64,000 nucleotides of DNA from Ectopseudomonas chengduensis (GTDB lineage Bacteria > Pseudomonadota > Gammaproteobacteria > Pseudomonadales > Pseudomonadaceae), in NCBI RefSeq assembly GCF_015712065.1, contig NZ_JACFYZ010000010.1:62001-126000 (forward strand). The letters are read 5' to 3'. The position numbers and the translations under genes were made by a program. Below are positions 1 to 7,957 of this stretch, in pieces; positions within the stretch are counted from its first letter, which is position 1; each line of letters begins with the position of its first letter. The notes under the pieces are model-generated. The model did no database searches. It had not been told where the DNA came from and saw only the letters and a program-made list of their open reading frames with translations.

Positions 1-1
1 C

Positions 2-82
2 GGGCAACCGCCAGGCGAATGGTTGCGGGCTGAAGGGGAGGACCCGCCGGCGAAGCTGCAGGTACAGATTTACCGCGATTGA
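2..82 (+). CDS. C-terminal end of an unidentified protein (partial)
   Basis: An open frame enters from the left edge and ends at TGA 80-82. Only 26 residues are visible, ending in KLQVQIYRD, which reads like a final beta strand. I do not recognise the family. It converges on the dehydrogenase gene downstream, with a GC-rich hairpin between the two stop codons, which supports a real gene end here. Confidence 0.5.
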   Translation, partial: GQPPGEWLRAEGEDPPAKLQVQIYRD

Positions 83-88
83 GCGTGA

Positions 89-119
89 CATGCCCAGGAC
101 AGCCGACGCCCTGGGCATG
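89..119. terminator. Hairpin between convergent genes
   Basis: A perfect 10-bp stem (CATGCCCAGG with CCTGGGCATG) and an 11-nt loop sit between two converging stop codons. There is no T-tract on either side, so it is either a weak bidirectional terminator or an mRNA-stabilising hairpin. Confidence 0.55.
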
Positions 120-128
120 CCTCATCGA

Positions 129-1334
129 TCAGGCGACGACCGGGATCAGCGGGTCGGCGGCTGCCAGAGCGATCTCGCGCTTGGCCTCCGGCGGGTAGAT
201 CCACTGGGTGTTGATCTGCATTTTCAGCTCTTTGCCTTCCTTGCCGGTCAGCACCACCTTGCGCTCCCAGCCTTCGGTGAACACAGCGCCCCAGGCGCCC
301 AGGTCCAGGCAGGTGACGTACTTGGGTTGGCTGTAGGGAATCGGCTCGACACCCAGCAGATCGGCTGCAGCGTTATTGCCGGAGGAGCGGCCGAGAGCGA
401 TGGCGTGCTGGCAGGTCATCAGTGCGTGGTTGCCAAGTTCATCCACCGCGGCATAGGCGGTATCGCCGGTGGCATAGATGGCGTCCTGACCCAACACTTT
501 CAGGTAGCGGTCGACGTGCAGGCGACCAAAAGCGTCGCGCTCGCCATCGATCTGCTGCGTCAGCGGTGAGGCCTTAACCCCGACGGTCCAGACTACGGTG
601 CTGGCTTCGATACGTTCGCCGTTGTCGAGCTGGACGCCATGCTCATCGACCATCGACACCGGGCTACCGAGCTTCCAGGACACGCCCAGTGTGTCGCTGG
701 CTGCGGCGATCACCGATGCGATTTGCTCGCCCATGACGCTGCCAACCTGTTTGCCCATGTCGACGACGATCACCCGCACATCGGCCTCATCACCCAGAAT
801 GGCGCGCAGCCGTGCCGGCATTTCCGTGGCCGTTTCGATACCGGTGAAACCACCGCCGACCACCACCACGGTGTTACGTGCCTGGCTGGCCGGTTTGTCG
901 CGCAGGTTCTGCAGATGGGTTTCGAGTTTCTGCGCCGCCTCCAGGCTGTCGACATCGAAGGCGAAGCGGTCGATACCGGCCAGTGGAGGCCGGGCGACCT
1001 GGCTACCGGAGGCCAGAATCAACCGGTCGAAATTCAGTTCGGCCTGCGCGCCGCTTGCGTTGCGATAGATGACTCGCCTGCCTGCGGCGTCGATGCGGGT
1101 GGCGCTGCCTTGCACGAACTGCACGCCGACCGCATCGAACAACGGGCCGAGCGGTGCAACGGTAGTGCTCAGGTCGCTTTCATAGAAGCGCGGACGTACG
1201 CGCAGTTCCGCTTGCGGAGCGAGGAGGGTAACGGCGACGTCCAGGCGCTGGTGCTGATCCAGCAGGCGAACGGCGCTCAGCGCACTCCACATACCGCCGA
1301 AGCCGGCACCGATGATCAGGATCTGCTGTTTCAT
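129..1334 (-). CDS. NAD(P)/FAD-dependent oxidoreductase, type II NADH dehydrogenase-like
   Basis: This 401-residue protein has the two-dinucleotide-fold plan of the NDH-2/pyridine nucleotide-disulfide oxidoreductase group. An FAD-binding GAGFGG lies at residues 9-14, a second Rossmann glycine motif (GGGFTGIE) lies near residue 165, and ATGD follows near the C-terminus. Enzymes of this family pass electrons from NAD(P)H to quinone without pumping protons, usually as peripheral membrane proteins. The start was placed at the ATG before KQQILIIG because the glycine motif normally begins within about ten residues. The longer open frame upstream runs into the divergent MocR gene. The quinone specificity and the exact subfamily are not visible. 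Confidence 0.85.
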   Translation of the reverse strand: MKQQILIIGAGFGGMWSALSAVRLLDQHQRLDVAVTLLAPQAELRVRPRFYESDLSTTVAPLGPLFDAVGVQFVQGSATRIDAAGRRVIYRNASGAQAELNFDRLILASGSQVARPPLAGIDRFAFDVDSLEAAQKLETHLQNLRDKPASQARNTVVVVGGGFTGIETATEMPARLRAILGDEADVRVIVVDMGKQVGSVMGEQIASVIAAASDTLGVSWKLGSPVSMVDEHGVQLDNGERIEASTVVWTVGVKASPLTQQIDGERDAFGRLHVDRYLKVLGQDAIYATGDTAYAAVDELGNHALMTCQHAIALGRSSGNNAAADLLGVEPIPYSQPKYVTCLDLGAWGAVFTEGWERKVVLTGKEGKELKMQINTQWIYPPEAKREIALAAADPLIPVVA

Positions 1335-1461
1335 ATCGTGAATTCCCATAGTCGTTGAAGAAAAGAAGTGTTGGCTGGCTACGGGATCGATTGTGTGGTT
1401 GTTTTGGATCAGGGTATTGATCCAGTATCTGCAAAAATAACTAGTCCACTTCGAGGACCCT

Positions 1462-2961
1462 ATGCCACTCGATAAAACCCCACCGCAAGTGGTCTTTCTG
1501 CCGCTGGGAACGCCGGAGGAGGGAGTCAGCCTGCAGGGATGGCTATACGAGTCGCTGCGCCGCGCGATTCTGAGTGGGCGCCTGCCCGCTGGCAGTAAGC
1601 TACCCAGTACTCGCTCCATGGCCGAGTACTACGGCCTGGCACGCGGGACGGTGCAGGCTGCCTATCAGCAACTGCTTTCCGAAGGCTATCTGCAAGCTCG
1701 AACCGGCAGCGGTACGCGCGTCAGCGAGGTATTGCCGGACCCGACGCTGAACGCCGGATACGTTCGGCGCAAGGTGGTGGCCGAGGTGCAAGAGAAGCGC
1801 ACAGCACCTGACACGCCCTGGCTAAAACGCCTTGCCGAGATCGAGCCAATCTTCTCTCGGCGAACGCTGCCAAACGGCGTGCGTCCGTTCTTTCCTCACC
1901 GTGGCGATATCAACGCCTTTCCCATCGACCTGTGGCGCAAGTTGCACACCCAGCAGTTGCGCAGCTCGCGCCTGACGATGTTGCTCGACGCCGACCCGGC
2001 AGGCCTGCCCGAGCTGCGTGAAGCCATCGCCGGCTATCTGGCCATCGCCCGTGGGGTACAGGTTTCACCGGAACGCATCCTGGTGCTCGGCAGCGTGCAA
2101 CAAGGCTTGGATATCTGCCTGCGCTTGCTGGCTCCAGGCGACTCTCAGGTCTGGATGGAAGATCCCGGTTATCCCGGCGCACGGCAGTTGATGGATATCT
2201 CCGGTATCAGCCGCGTGGATGTGCCAGTGGATCAAGCAGGCATGCGAGTGGAAGAGGGCATACGCGCGGCGCCTGGCGCACGACTGGCCTACGTCACACC
2301 CTCACGCCAGGCACCACTGGGCGGCGAGTTGTCGCCTGCACGGCGCCTGGCCCTGCTGAAGTGGGCGGCAGAGCAGGGCAGTTACATCTTCGAAGACGAC
2401 TACGACAGCGAGTACCGTTTCATCGCCAAGCCCATTCCGGCACTGCGCTCGATGCCGGGCGCCGAGCACTCGGTAATCATGGCTGGCACCTTCAGCAAAC
2501 TGCTGTTTCCCTCGATTCGCCTGGCCTATCTAGTGCTGCCTGAGCATCTTGTGGAGAGTTTCACCCGTGCTTCGGCACTGATGTCGCGCCATGCCAACAG
2601 CCTGGCGCAGGCCGTGCTGGCCGACTTCATCCATGAGGGGCATTTCGACCGTCACGTGCGGCGCATGCGCAAGATCTACGCAGCGCGTGCCAACGCCTTC
2701 GCCGAAGCCGCGCACAAGCACTGGCAAGGGCTGATCGAGGTGCCGGAAATTCGTGCGGGTATGGATATCGCCTGCCATTTGCAGGTGGAGAACGAGCAGG
2801 AAGCTTTCGCGCGTTTGCAGGCTGCCGGTATCGACGCGTTGCCACTGGCGAGCTACTGCGTCGAGGCAAGGCCACCAGGGTTGGTAATGGGCTTTGCGCC
2901 TTATGAAGAACGCGCGATCGAGGATGCCGCCAGGGCCGTTGCGCAAGTCCTGCGCGGTTGA
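1462..2961 (+). CDS. MocR-type regulator (GntR HTH fused to class I aminotransferase domain)
   Basis: A 499-residue fusion. The N-terminal winged helix of GntR type (about residues 18-88, with RLPAGSKLPSTRSMAEYYG) is followed by a fold-type I aminotransferase domain (about 130-495). The PLP lysine is in the segment GTFSKLLFPSIRLAY. Members such as PdxR and GabR bind PLP as an effector and usually regulate a neighbouring or divergent gene. Here it diverges from the NDH-2-like gene over about 127 bp, so that gene is a possible target. A good Shine-Dalgarno (GAGGA) precedes the ATG. The effector and the regulated genes cannot be read from the sequence. Confidence 0.9.
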   Translation: MPLDKTPPQVVFLPLGTPEEGVSLQGWLYESLRRAILSGRLPAGSKLPSTRSMAEYYGLARGTVQAAYQQLLSEGYLQARTGSGTRVSEVLPDPTLNAGYVRRKVVAEVQEKRTAPDTPWLKRLAEIEPIFSRRTLPNGVRPFFPHRGDINAFPIDLWRKLHTQQLRSSRLTMLLDADPAGLPELREAIAGYLAIARGVQVSPERILVLGSVQQGLDICLRLLAPGDSQVWMEDPGYPGARQLMDISGISRVDVPVDQAGMRVEEGIRAAPGARLAYVTPSRQAPLGGELSPARRLALLKWAAEQGSYIFEDDYDSEYRFIAKPIPALRSMPGAEHSVIMAGTFSKLLFPSIRLAYLVLPEHLVESFTRASALMSRHANSLAQAVLADFIHEGHFDRHVRRMRKIYAARANAFAEAAHKHWQGLIEVPEIRAGMDIACHLQVENEQEAFARLQAAGIDALPLASYCVEARPPGLVMGFAPYEERAIEDAARAVAQVLRG

Positions 2962-2964
2962 GAA

Positions 2965-2988
2965 CTGCCCCGGCCAAGGCCGGGGCAG
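2965..2988. terminator. Bidirectional GC-rich hairpin
   Basis: A perfect 11-bp stem (CTGCCCCGGCC with its complement) with a two-base AA loop sits between the convergent MocR and oprD stops. There is no clear T-run, but the position between two stops only 33 bp apart fits a shared terminator. Confidence 0.65.
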
Positions 2989-2994
2989 CGACCA

Positions 2995-4116
2995 TCAGAG
3001 GATGCTCAGCGGGTATTCGACGAAGGCACGGATCTCGTTGAGATCTGGCCCTACGTCGGTGCTGGAGCGGTAGATGGAGTTACGCAGGCGCAGGTGCAGA
3101 TCCTTGGCAGCACCACTCTGGATGGTGTAGCCGATCTGGTTGAAGATCTCGCGCTCGGTGCCGTTGTTGTCGTTGCCGGTATCGATGTTGTCACCGCGCA
3201 CGTAAGCGAACTTGTAGCGCAGACCCGGCACACCGTACTCGGCAAAATCCAGCTCGTAGCTGGCCTGCCAGGAGCGCTCGTCCTTCAGGTTGAAGTCCGA
3301 GTAGTAGGAGTTGGCCAGGTAGATGCTGGAACCGCCATCACCGTAGTCATAAGCAAAGCCGGCATCGCCGCTGTTGCGCTGATGCGCGACGATAAAAGCA
3401 TGGGCGCCGATGCTGTACTTGGCCGCCAGGCTCCAGATGGTGTTGCGATCACCCTGACCGTCACCGCCGAAATCCACCGCGGCCACCGAGCCAGTGTCGT
3501 ACTTGGTGCGGTAGATGTTGAAGTCGAAATTGAGCGCCTGATCCGCTGCCAGCGCCAGGTTGTAATTGACATTGGCGTAGTAGCGTTTGTACATGTCCTC
3601 AAGATCGGCGTGATACACCGCCAGGCTCAAATCGTCGCTGACGGCGTAACTGCCGCCGAGCACATCAATGCTCTTGAGGCGATTGGGGTCGCGTGCCGAG
3701 TCGCCCATCGGGCTGTCCGCGGTGAAGCGACCTGCGTTCAGCTCCAGGCCTTCGATCTCGTTGCTGGTGACCAGCGTGCCAGTGAAGGACTGCGGCAGCA
3801 GACGGCTGTCGTCATGGGCCAGAACCGGCAGGGAAGGGAACTGGTTGCCGTACTTGATCACAGTATTGGATACGCGCAGTTTCACCGCACCGCCAGCCTG
3901 GGACAGGTCGTCCACCGGGCGACCTTCGCTGTCGGTGTCGAAGAACGCGCGATAGTTGCGGCCGCGACCGCTGTCGAGCTTGACCCCGAGCAGGCCGAAA
4001 GCATCGACGCCGAAGCCGACGGTACCCTGGGTGAATCCGGACTCGAAGGTGGCGATGAAACCCTGCCCCCAGGTCTTGGCGTCGTTGGTGTTGTCCTTGT
4101 AGTCACGGTTGAAATA
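2995..4116 (-). pseudogene. OprD-family porin gene, 5' end removed by the transposon
   Basis: The frame reads without interruption from the transposon edge to the stop, giving 373 codons of an OprD-type outer membrane porin. It begins at YFNRDYKDN and has WGQGF, the family segment GFGVDAFGLLGVKLDSG, and a C-terminal strand ending EYPLSIL. The signal peptide and first strands, roughly 60 residues judging from the family, are missing. They should lie beyond the transposon, but the other flank is dnaE2, so the 5' part is elsewhere or lost. The shorter GTG-initiated frame inside is not a credible separate gene. OprD porins admit basic amino acids, carboxylates or aromatic acids; the substrate here is unknown. 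Confidence 0.9.
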
Positions 4117-4162
4117 GGGGCCATGCCGAGATAAGGAGAAAATTCATTCATTTAGGCTGTAG
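4117..4162 (+). repeat. Left terminal inverted repeat of the transposon
   Basis: It begins GGGGCCATGCCGAGATAAGG and matches the complement of the right end at 43 of 46 positions. Similarity stops after CTGTAG. A 46-bp length matches what I recall for Tn4651. Confidence 0.93.
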
Positions 4163-4288
4163 GCTTCTGTTCTGTAAGGCTTTTCTGCAGAAGTGGCCAC
4201 ATCAGAGCCGTGGGCTGGTGAAGGTACTCGATGCTGTGGAGCGTGATGCGATTAAGCCAGCAGAGAAACGGTTTGGCTAAGGCTTAAC

Positions 4289-4334
4289 GGGGGCATGCCG
4301 AGATAATGCAAAAATTAGGACATTTGTTCTGTAA
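4289..4334 (+). repeat. Third, internal copy of the transposon end
   Basis: A 46-bp segment in the same orientation as the left end. The first 18 positions (GGGGGCATGCCGAGATAA) are identical to the right end, and by my alignment 36 of 46 agree overall. It lies 126 bp inside the left repeat. It looks like the end of a related but diverged element, perhaps the original left end of the part carrying tnpT/tnpS. Confidence 0.75.
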
Positions 4335-4399
4335 CCTGCTGTGTCTAAAGGATTAATTTTGAGAGGCTCTGCTCAGTTGCGGTGGCTAAATATTGATCA

Positions 4400-4419
4400 A
4401 TTATCTCTGCCGAGATAAT
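4400..4419. repeat. Palindrome built on the transposon-end core
   Basis: ATTATCTC-TGCC-GAGATAAT is an 8-bp perfect inverted repeat. Its right half, TGCCGAGATAAT, repeats the core of the terminal repeats. It may be a transposase or TnpT binding site, or a relic of another end. Confidence 0.4.
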
Positions 4420-4749
4420 TGCAGATAATTCCCGCCGTCCGTACTCAGCGCGAGTTCATAAGATTGGAGAAATGCCGAGTTAGAGGACCTGCGAACAGCT
4501 TTGGTCGAGGCTTTGCGCTTCGACGCATATGGCTGCTTAGCACTGGGGGCTCTCCCAGAAGCGACAAAGGCGGCCTCAACGAGACCGCCTCAAACCAAGT
4601 TTCATCACCGGTACAGGTACCCGGGAGAGGAAGCTCTTGGGCAGGTTTCAATAATAACACCGATCAAAGCGTCACTGCCAAAGCCCTCTCGCACTGCCGA
4701 GTAGCCTTCAAGTAATGTTCATTCGGTCACTGCGGCCCCCGACAGTACC

Positions 4750-4971
4750 GTGATGTCTATGCAGGCAGGTGAGGTGTTCTGTCGTCTTATCGAGATCCTC
4801 GATGCGCTATTGGAGCTGCACGAAGGTGATCTAGGAGGTTCGCTCCGCTGGCTAACGGCACCGAATGTCGTGCTGTCCAATGAGAAGCCGGTCGAGCTAC
4901 TGGTAACCGGATTTGGTACGCGCGCTGTACGGCAGGCTATTCGTTCGATTGAATATGGACTGCCAGTTTGA
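4750..4971 (+). CDS. Short MbcA/ParS/Xre antitoxin-type toxin-binding domain protein (DUF2384-like), probably truncated
   Basis: A 73-residue frame (GTG, or ATG at 4753 or 4759). Its C-terminal half, WLTAPNVVLSNEKPVELL to the IEYGLPV end, fits the toxin-binding domain of RES/Xre antitoxins. Complete antitoxins of this class are longer and carry an N-terminal helix-turn-helix, which is absent; a stop at 4702 closes the frame upstream. No RES-domain toxin is visible next to it; tnpT lies convergently downstream. It is best read as the surviving tail of a toxin-antitoxin module. Whether it is expressed, and could neutralise a toxin elsewhere, is open. Confidence 0.6.
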   Translation: MMSMQAGEVFCRLIEILDALLELHEGDLGGSLRWLTAPNVVLSNEKPVELLVTGFGTRAVRQAIRSIEYGLPV

Positions 4972-5009
4972 TCCGTGCCGAGGGCGGCCTTTGAGCTGGA
5001 AACACAGGG

Positions 5010-6011
5010 TCATGTACCTGTTTCATTACCGCTGGTAGTGAGCGGCGTATGCCCGAGCAGTTTCAGGTGCGTGATGGCTTCGGCCAAGCGCTCCTGCAGG
5101 ATCTGCGCTTGCTGCGCCTGGGTCGCGGAGGTCTCGCTTAACCGAGACACCTCCTCCTGCAATGTGCTGCAGCGCTGTTCCAGGGCCTCATTCGCGCGTT
5201 CAGCTCCGATCAACGTGCGCTGAGCGGCTTCCAAGGCCTGGACCTTCTGCGCCAATAGCTGTTGCTGTGCATGCTGCTCTTTTTGCAGCTGCCGCGCCTC
5301 TGCGAGCAGGCGCGCATTGTCGCGGTTCAGTTGGGTCAACTCGTCCTGTTTGACGATCAGGGTCTGCTGCAATTGCCGTAGTTCCAGTTGCAGTTGCTGC
5401 ATCTGCGACTCGTGGCGACGCTGCTCCTGCTCACGCTGTTCCTTGCTGGCCTGGCGATAGTGCTCCAGGGCATCACGAGCATGTTGATGCTTATCTTCCA
5501 ACGAGAGGATTTGCTCATCGCGATCCCGCAGGCGCGTTTCTTGGTCTTGGTTGGCTTGCTGTAGGCGGGCATTCCCGACCTCAGCCTGCTGACGCATCTG
5601 TCGTTCCTGCAGTAGCGCTTGCTGGGCAGTCTGGAGCTGCTCCGTGAGCTCAATGCACTGACCTTCCAGCCGCTGGATACGGCTTTCTGCCTGCTGAACC
5701 TGGTTCTGGTAATCAAGTCGTTCCCGAGCCAGTTGCTCGCGCTCGTGCGCCACCTCGGCCTTCGCTTCCTCCCTGAGCTGATCCGCCAACTGGCCCACCA
5801 AGTTGGCCAACTGCTCGCTGAGCGGCAGTACGACAGCGCTCCGATCGGAGTCAGCGTCTTCGAGTTCTTTCAGGTAGCGGTGAATGGTGGTTTTTGAACC
5901 AGTGTTTCCCAGTTCGACCCGTATCGCATCAATGCTGGGGTTCTCTCCTCGCGCCAGGATGGCCTGGCGGGCCTTCTGAACCAGCGCCTTATTGATGCCG
6001 CCGCGGGCCAT
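5010..6011 (-). CDS. tnpT: TnpT-like cointegrate resolution DNA-binding protein (KfrA-type N-terminus, coiled coil)
   Basis: A 333-residue protein. Its N-terminal 60 residues form a KfrA-like DNA-binding domain (GGINKALVQKARQAILARGE, then TTIHRYLKELE). The rest, about 80-310, is a long Gln/Glu/Arg-rich heptad-type coiled coil. In Tn4651, TnpT binds the resolution site and assists the TnpS recombinase. Here it diverges from tnpS across 181 bp, which is the known tnpS-rst-tnpT arrangement. The start ATG at 6011 gives the typical MARGGI beginning. The coiled coil suggests an oligomeric, perhaps filamentous, DNA-bridging protein. Confidence 0.88.
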   Translation of the reverse strand: MARGGINKALVQKARQAILARGENPSIDAIRVELGNTGSKTTIHRYLKELEDADSDRSAVVLPLSEQLANLVGQLADQLREEAKAEVAHEREQLARERLDYQNQVQQAESRIQRLEGQCIELTEQLQTAQQALLQERQMRQQAEVGNARLQQANQDQETRLRDRDEQILSLEDKHQHARDALEHYRQASKEQREQEQRRHESQMQQLQLELRQLQQTLIVKQDELTQLNRDNARLLAEARQLQKEQHAQQQLLAQKVQALEAAQRTLIGAERANEALEQRCSTLQEEVSRLSETSATQAQQAQILQERLAEAITHLKLLGHTPLTTSGNETGT

Positions 6012-6192
6012 GGTCTGCTCCTACGATTTCGTATTGGATTACATACCACGTATTTACATACTAATTTGTTCTGAAGTAAAGCAGGATTTGAAGGATGAAA
6101 TAAGATAAAATAACCGAGGCTTATTTAATGAGATGGGCGAAAATGGCTATTTTCCAGTCGTTTTCCAGTACACATAGGGCAAAACCCAGGCG
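6012..6192. promoter_or_regulatory. Putative resolution (rst) site and divergent promoters between tnpT and tnpS
   Basis: This AT-rich 181-bp interval holds a direct repeat TTACATAC (6039 and 6054), an inverted repeat GAAAAT-GGCT-ATTTTC (6139-6154), and a repeated TTTTCCAGT (6150 and 6161). Known Tn4651-type elements have the TnpS crossover and TnpT binding sites exactly here. The core crossover bases are not identified by eye. Confidence 0.65.
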
Positions 6193-7164
6193 ATGAAGGA
6201 CGTCGAGCGCTATCTGCATGCCGGCACGCGGGAAAACACCCGTCGCAGCTACCAGTCGGCCGTCGAACACTTCGAGGTGACTTGGGGCGGCTTCCTACCG
6301 GCGACCGGCGACAGCATCGTGCGCTACCTGGTGGACTACGCCGACACTCTGAGCCTCAGTACGATGAAGCAGCGGCTGGCAGCCCTCGCCCAGTGGCACA
6401 TCAACCAAGGCTTCCCCGATCCAACCAAGACACCCACAGTGCGCCAGGTACTCAAGGGCATCCGTACCCTGCATCCGGCGCAGGCTAAGCAAGCAGCCCC
6501 ACTGCAGGTGCAGCATCTAGAACAGGCAGTTCAGTGGCTGAATCAGGAGGTCGAACGCGCTCTGCAGTCGGGCGACTTGGCAAGCCTGCTACGAAGCCGA
6601 CGCGACATGGCGTTATTGCTGGTTGGCTTCTGGCGGGGATTCCGCAGTGACGAGCTCTGCCGCCTGCAGGTTGAGCATGTCCAGGTTGAGGCCGGCGCCG
6701 GCATGACCTTGTTCTTGCCGCAGAGCAAGGGTGATCGGGAGAACCTTGGCACGACCCATTACGCTCCAGCCCTGAAACGCCTCTGCCCGGTACAGGCTTA
6801 TCTCGACTGGATCAGTGTCGCCGGCATAGTACGAGGGGCCGTGTTCCGCCGCCTGGATCGCTGGGGGCACCTGAACGACAGAGCGCTGCACCCCGGCAGC
6901 CTGATCAGCCTGCTACGTCAGATATTGCAGCGCGCAGGTATCCCGGCTGAGCTGTATACCAGTCATTCGCTGCGCCGCGGCTTCGCCACCTGGGCCACGG
7001 CCAATGGCTGGGATCTCAAGGCACTGATGACCTACGTGGGCTGGAAGGACATCAAGTCAGCCATGCGCTATATCGACCCCGCTATTTCTTTTGGTGGTCT
7101 AGCAGCTCGACCCGCCCTTGAACTTAATGCTGGCACTTTGACTCACCCGCCAGCTTCTCACTAA
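6193..7164 (+). CDS. tnpS: TnpS-like tyrosine recombinase for cointegrate resolution
   Basis: A 323-residue phage-integrase-type recombinase. The N-terminal SAM-like core-binding domain (about 1-95) is followed by the catalytic domain. Visible active-site residues are the first Arg in GFWRGFRSDEL, a Lys in LPQSKGDREN, the HSLRR box, a Trp in YVGWKD, and the Tyr in AMRYID. All the expected positions appear present. In Tn4651-type elements TnpS with TnpT resolves cointegrates formed by the transposase, replacing the serine resolvase of classical Tn3. The cargo gene DUF5131 starts only 29 bp after its stop. Confidence 0.9.
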   Translation: MKDVERYLHAGTRENTRRSYQSAVEHFEVTWGGFLPATGDSIVRYLVDYADTLSLSTMKQRLAALAQWHINQGFPDPTKTPTVRQVLKGIRTLHPAQAKQAAPLQVQHLEQAVQWLNQEVERALQSGDLASLLRSRRDMALLLVGFWRGFRSDELCRLQVEHVQVEAGAGMTLFLPQSKGDRENLGTTHYAPALKRLCPVQAYLDWISVAGIVRGAVFRRLDRWGHLNDRALHPGSLISLLRQILQRAGIPAELYTSHSLRRGFATWATANGWDLKALMTYVGWKDIKSAMRYIDPAISFGGLAARPALELNAGTLTHPPASH

Positions 7165-7193
7165 TATCGACGCAGGACAGGAGTGACTGTGCA

Positions 7194-7937
7194 ATGAGTA
7201 CACAGACAAGCATCGAATGGACGGAAATGACTTGGAACCCCGTGGTGGGATGTACCAAAGTTTCGCCAGGCTGCAAGCATTGCTATGCCGAAAACATGGC
7301 GCACCGGCTGCAAGCGATGGGGACGCCAGGATATGAAAACGGTTTTCGCTTGAGTCTGCGACCGGAGAAGCTTCAGGAGCCGTTGCAGCGCAAGAAACCG
7401 ACGATCTACTTCGTGAACTCAATGTCTGATCTGTTCCATGAACATGTGCCAGACGATTACATCGATCAAGTCTTCGAGGTAATTCAGAAGGCCTCTCAGC
7501 ACACATTCCAGATACTCACTAAGCGTGCCGAGCGCCTAGCCACATACTTCAGCAGTCGGACACCACCTGCTAATGCCTGGCTGGGGGTGTCTGTTGAGGA
7601 TCGCGAGTATGGAGTGCCAAGGATCGACTGTTTACGCCGTGTAAACGCCACTATTCGCTTTCTCTCTGTTGAGCCACTGTTGGAGGATTTGGGAGAGCTG
7701 GATCTGACTGAGATTCACTGGGTGATCGTTGGTGGTGAGTCAGGGCCGAAAGCCCGGCCGATGAAACAAGAATGGGTGGATAACATACACCAGCAATGCG
7801 ATTCATTCGGCTCAGCCTTCTTCTTCAAGCAATGGGGCGGCTGGGGCTCTGATGGAGTGAAACGCTCGAAAAAGGCCAACGGGCGGCTGCTGAACGGCCA
7901 GACCTGGGATGAAATTCCGCTACTAAATCTCGCCTGA
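7194..7937 (+). CDS. DUF5131 / phage Gp37-Gp68 family protein with three-Cys motif (partner of TcmP)
   Basis: A 247-residue protein beginning SIEWTEMTWNPVVGC. The N-terminus holds a Cys cluster C-x6-C-x2-C (GCTKVSPGCKHC, residues about 20-30). This resembles an expanded radical-SAM iron-sulfur motif (normally C-x3-C-x2-C), so a 4Fe-4S radical SAM-like chemistry is plausible but unproven. Further family marks are FVNSMSDLFHE, ILTKRAERL, and the VGGESGPKARPM segment. TIGR04474-type TcmP proteins are described as partners of such three-Cys proteins, and a TcmP gene follows 20 bp downstream. The pair is common on phages and mobile elements; its biochemical role is not established to my knowledge. 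Confidence 0.85.
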   Translation: MSTQTSIEWTEMTWNPVVGCTKVSPGCKHCYAENMAHRLQAMGTPGYENGFRLSLRPEKLQEPLQRKKPTIYFVNSMSDLFHEHVPDDYIDQVFEVIQKASQHTFQILTKRAERLATYFSSRTPPANAWLGVSVEDREYGVPRIDCLRRVNATIRFLSVEPLLEDLGELDLTEIHWVIVGGESGPKARPMKQEWVDNIHQQCDSFGSAFFFKQWGGWGSDGVKRSKKANGRLLNGQTWDEIPLLNLA

Positions 7938-7957
7938 TACCAAAATAAGGAATGCAG

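Larger units (their letters stand above)
4163..4749. other. Left arm of the transposon without a credible gene
   Basis: This stretch holds the internal end copy and the palindrome described separately. Several short open frames occur, but none has recognisable protein character or a convincing ribosome binding site. A further TGCCGAG occurs near 4474. Confidence 0.5.

Noticed and set aside
3094..4134. A 346-codon plus-strand frame across oprD and the transposon edge
   Set aside because: It is antisense to the porin and crosses the transposon boundary, so it cannot be an old gene.
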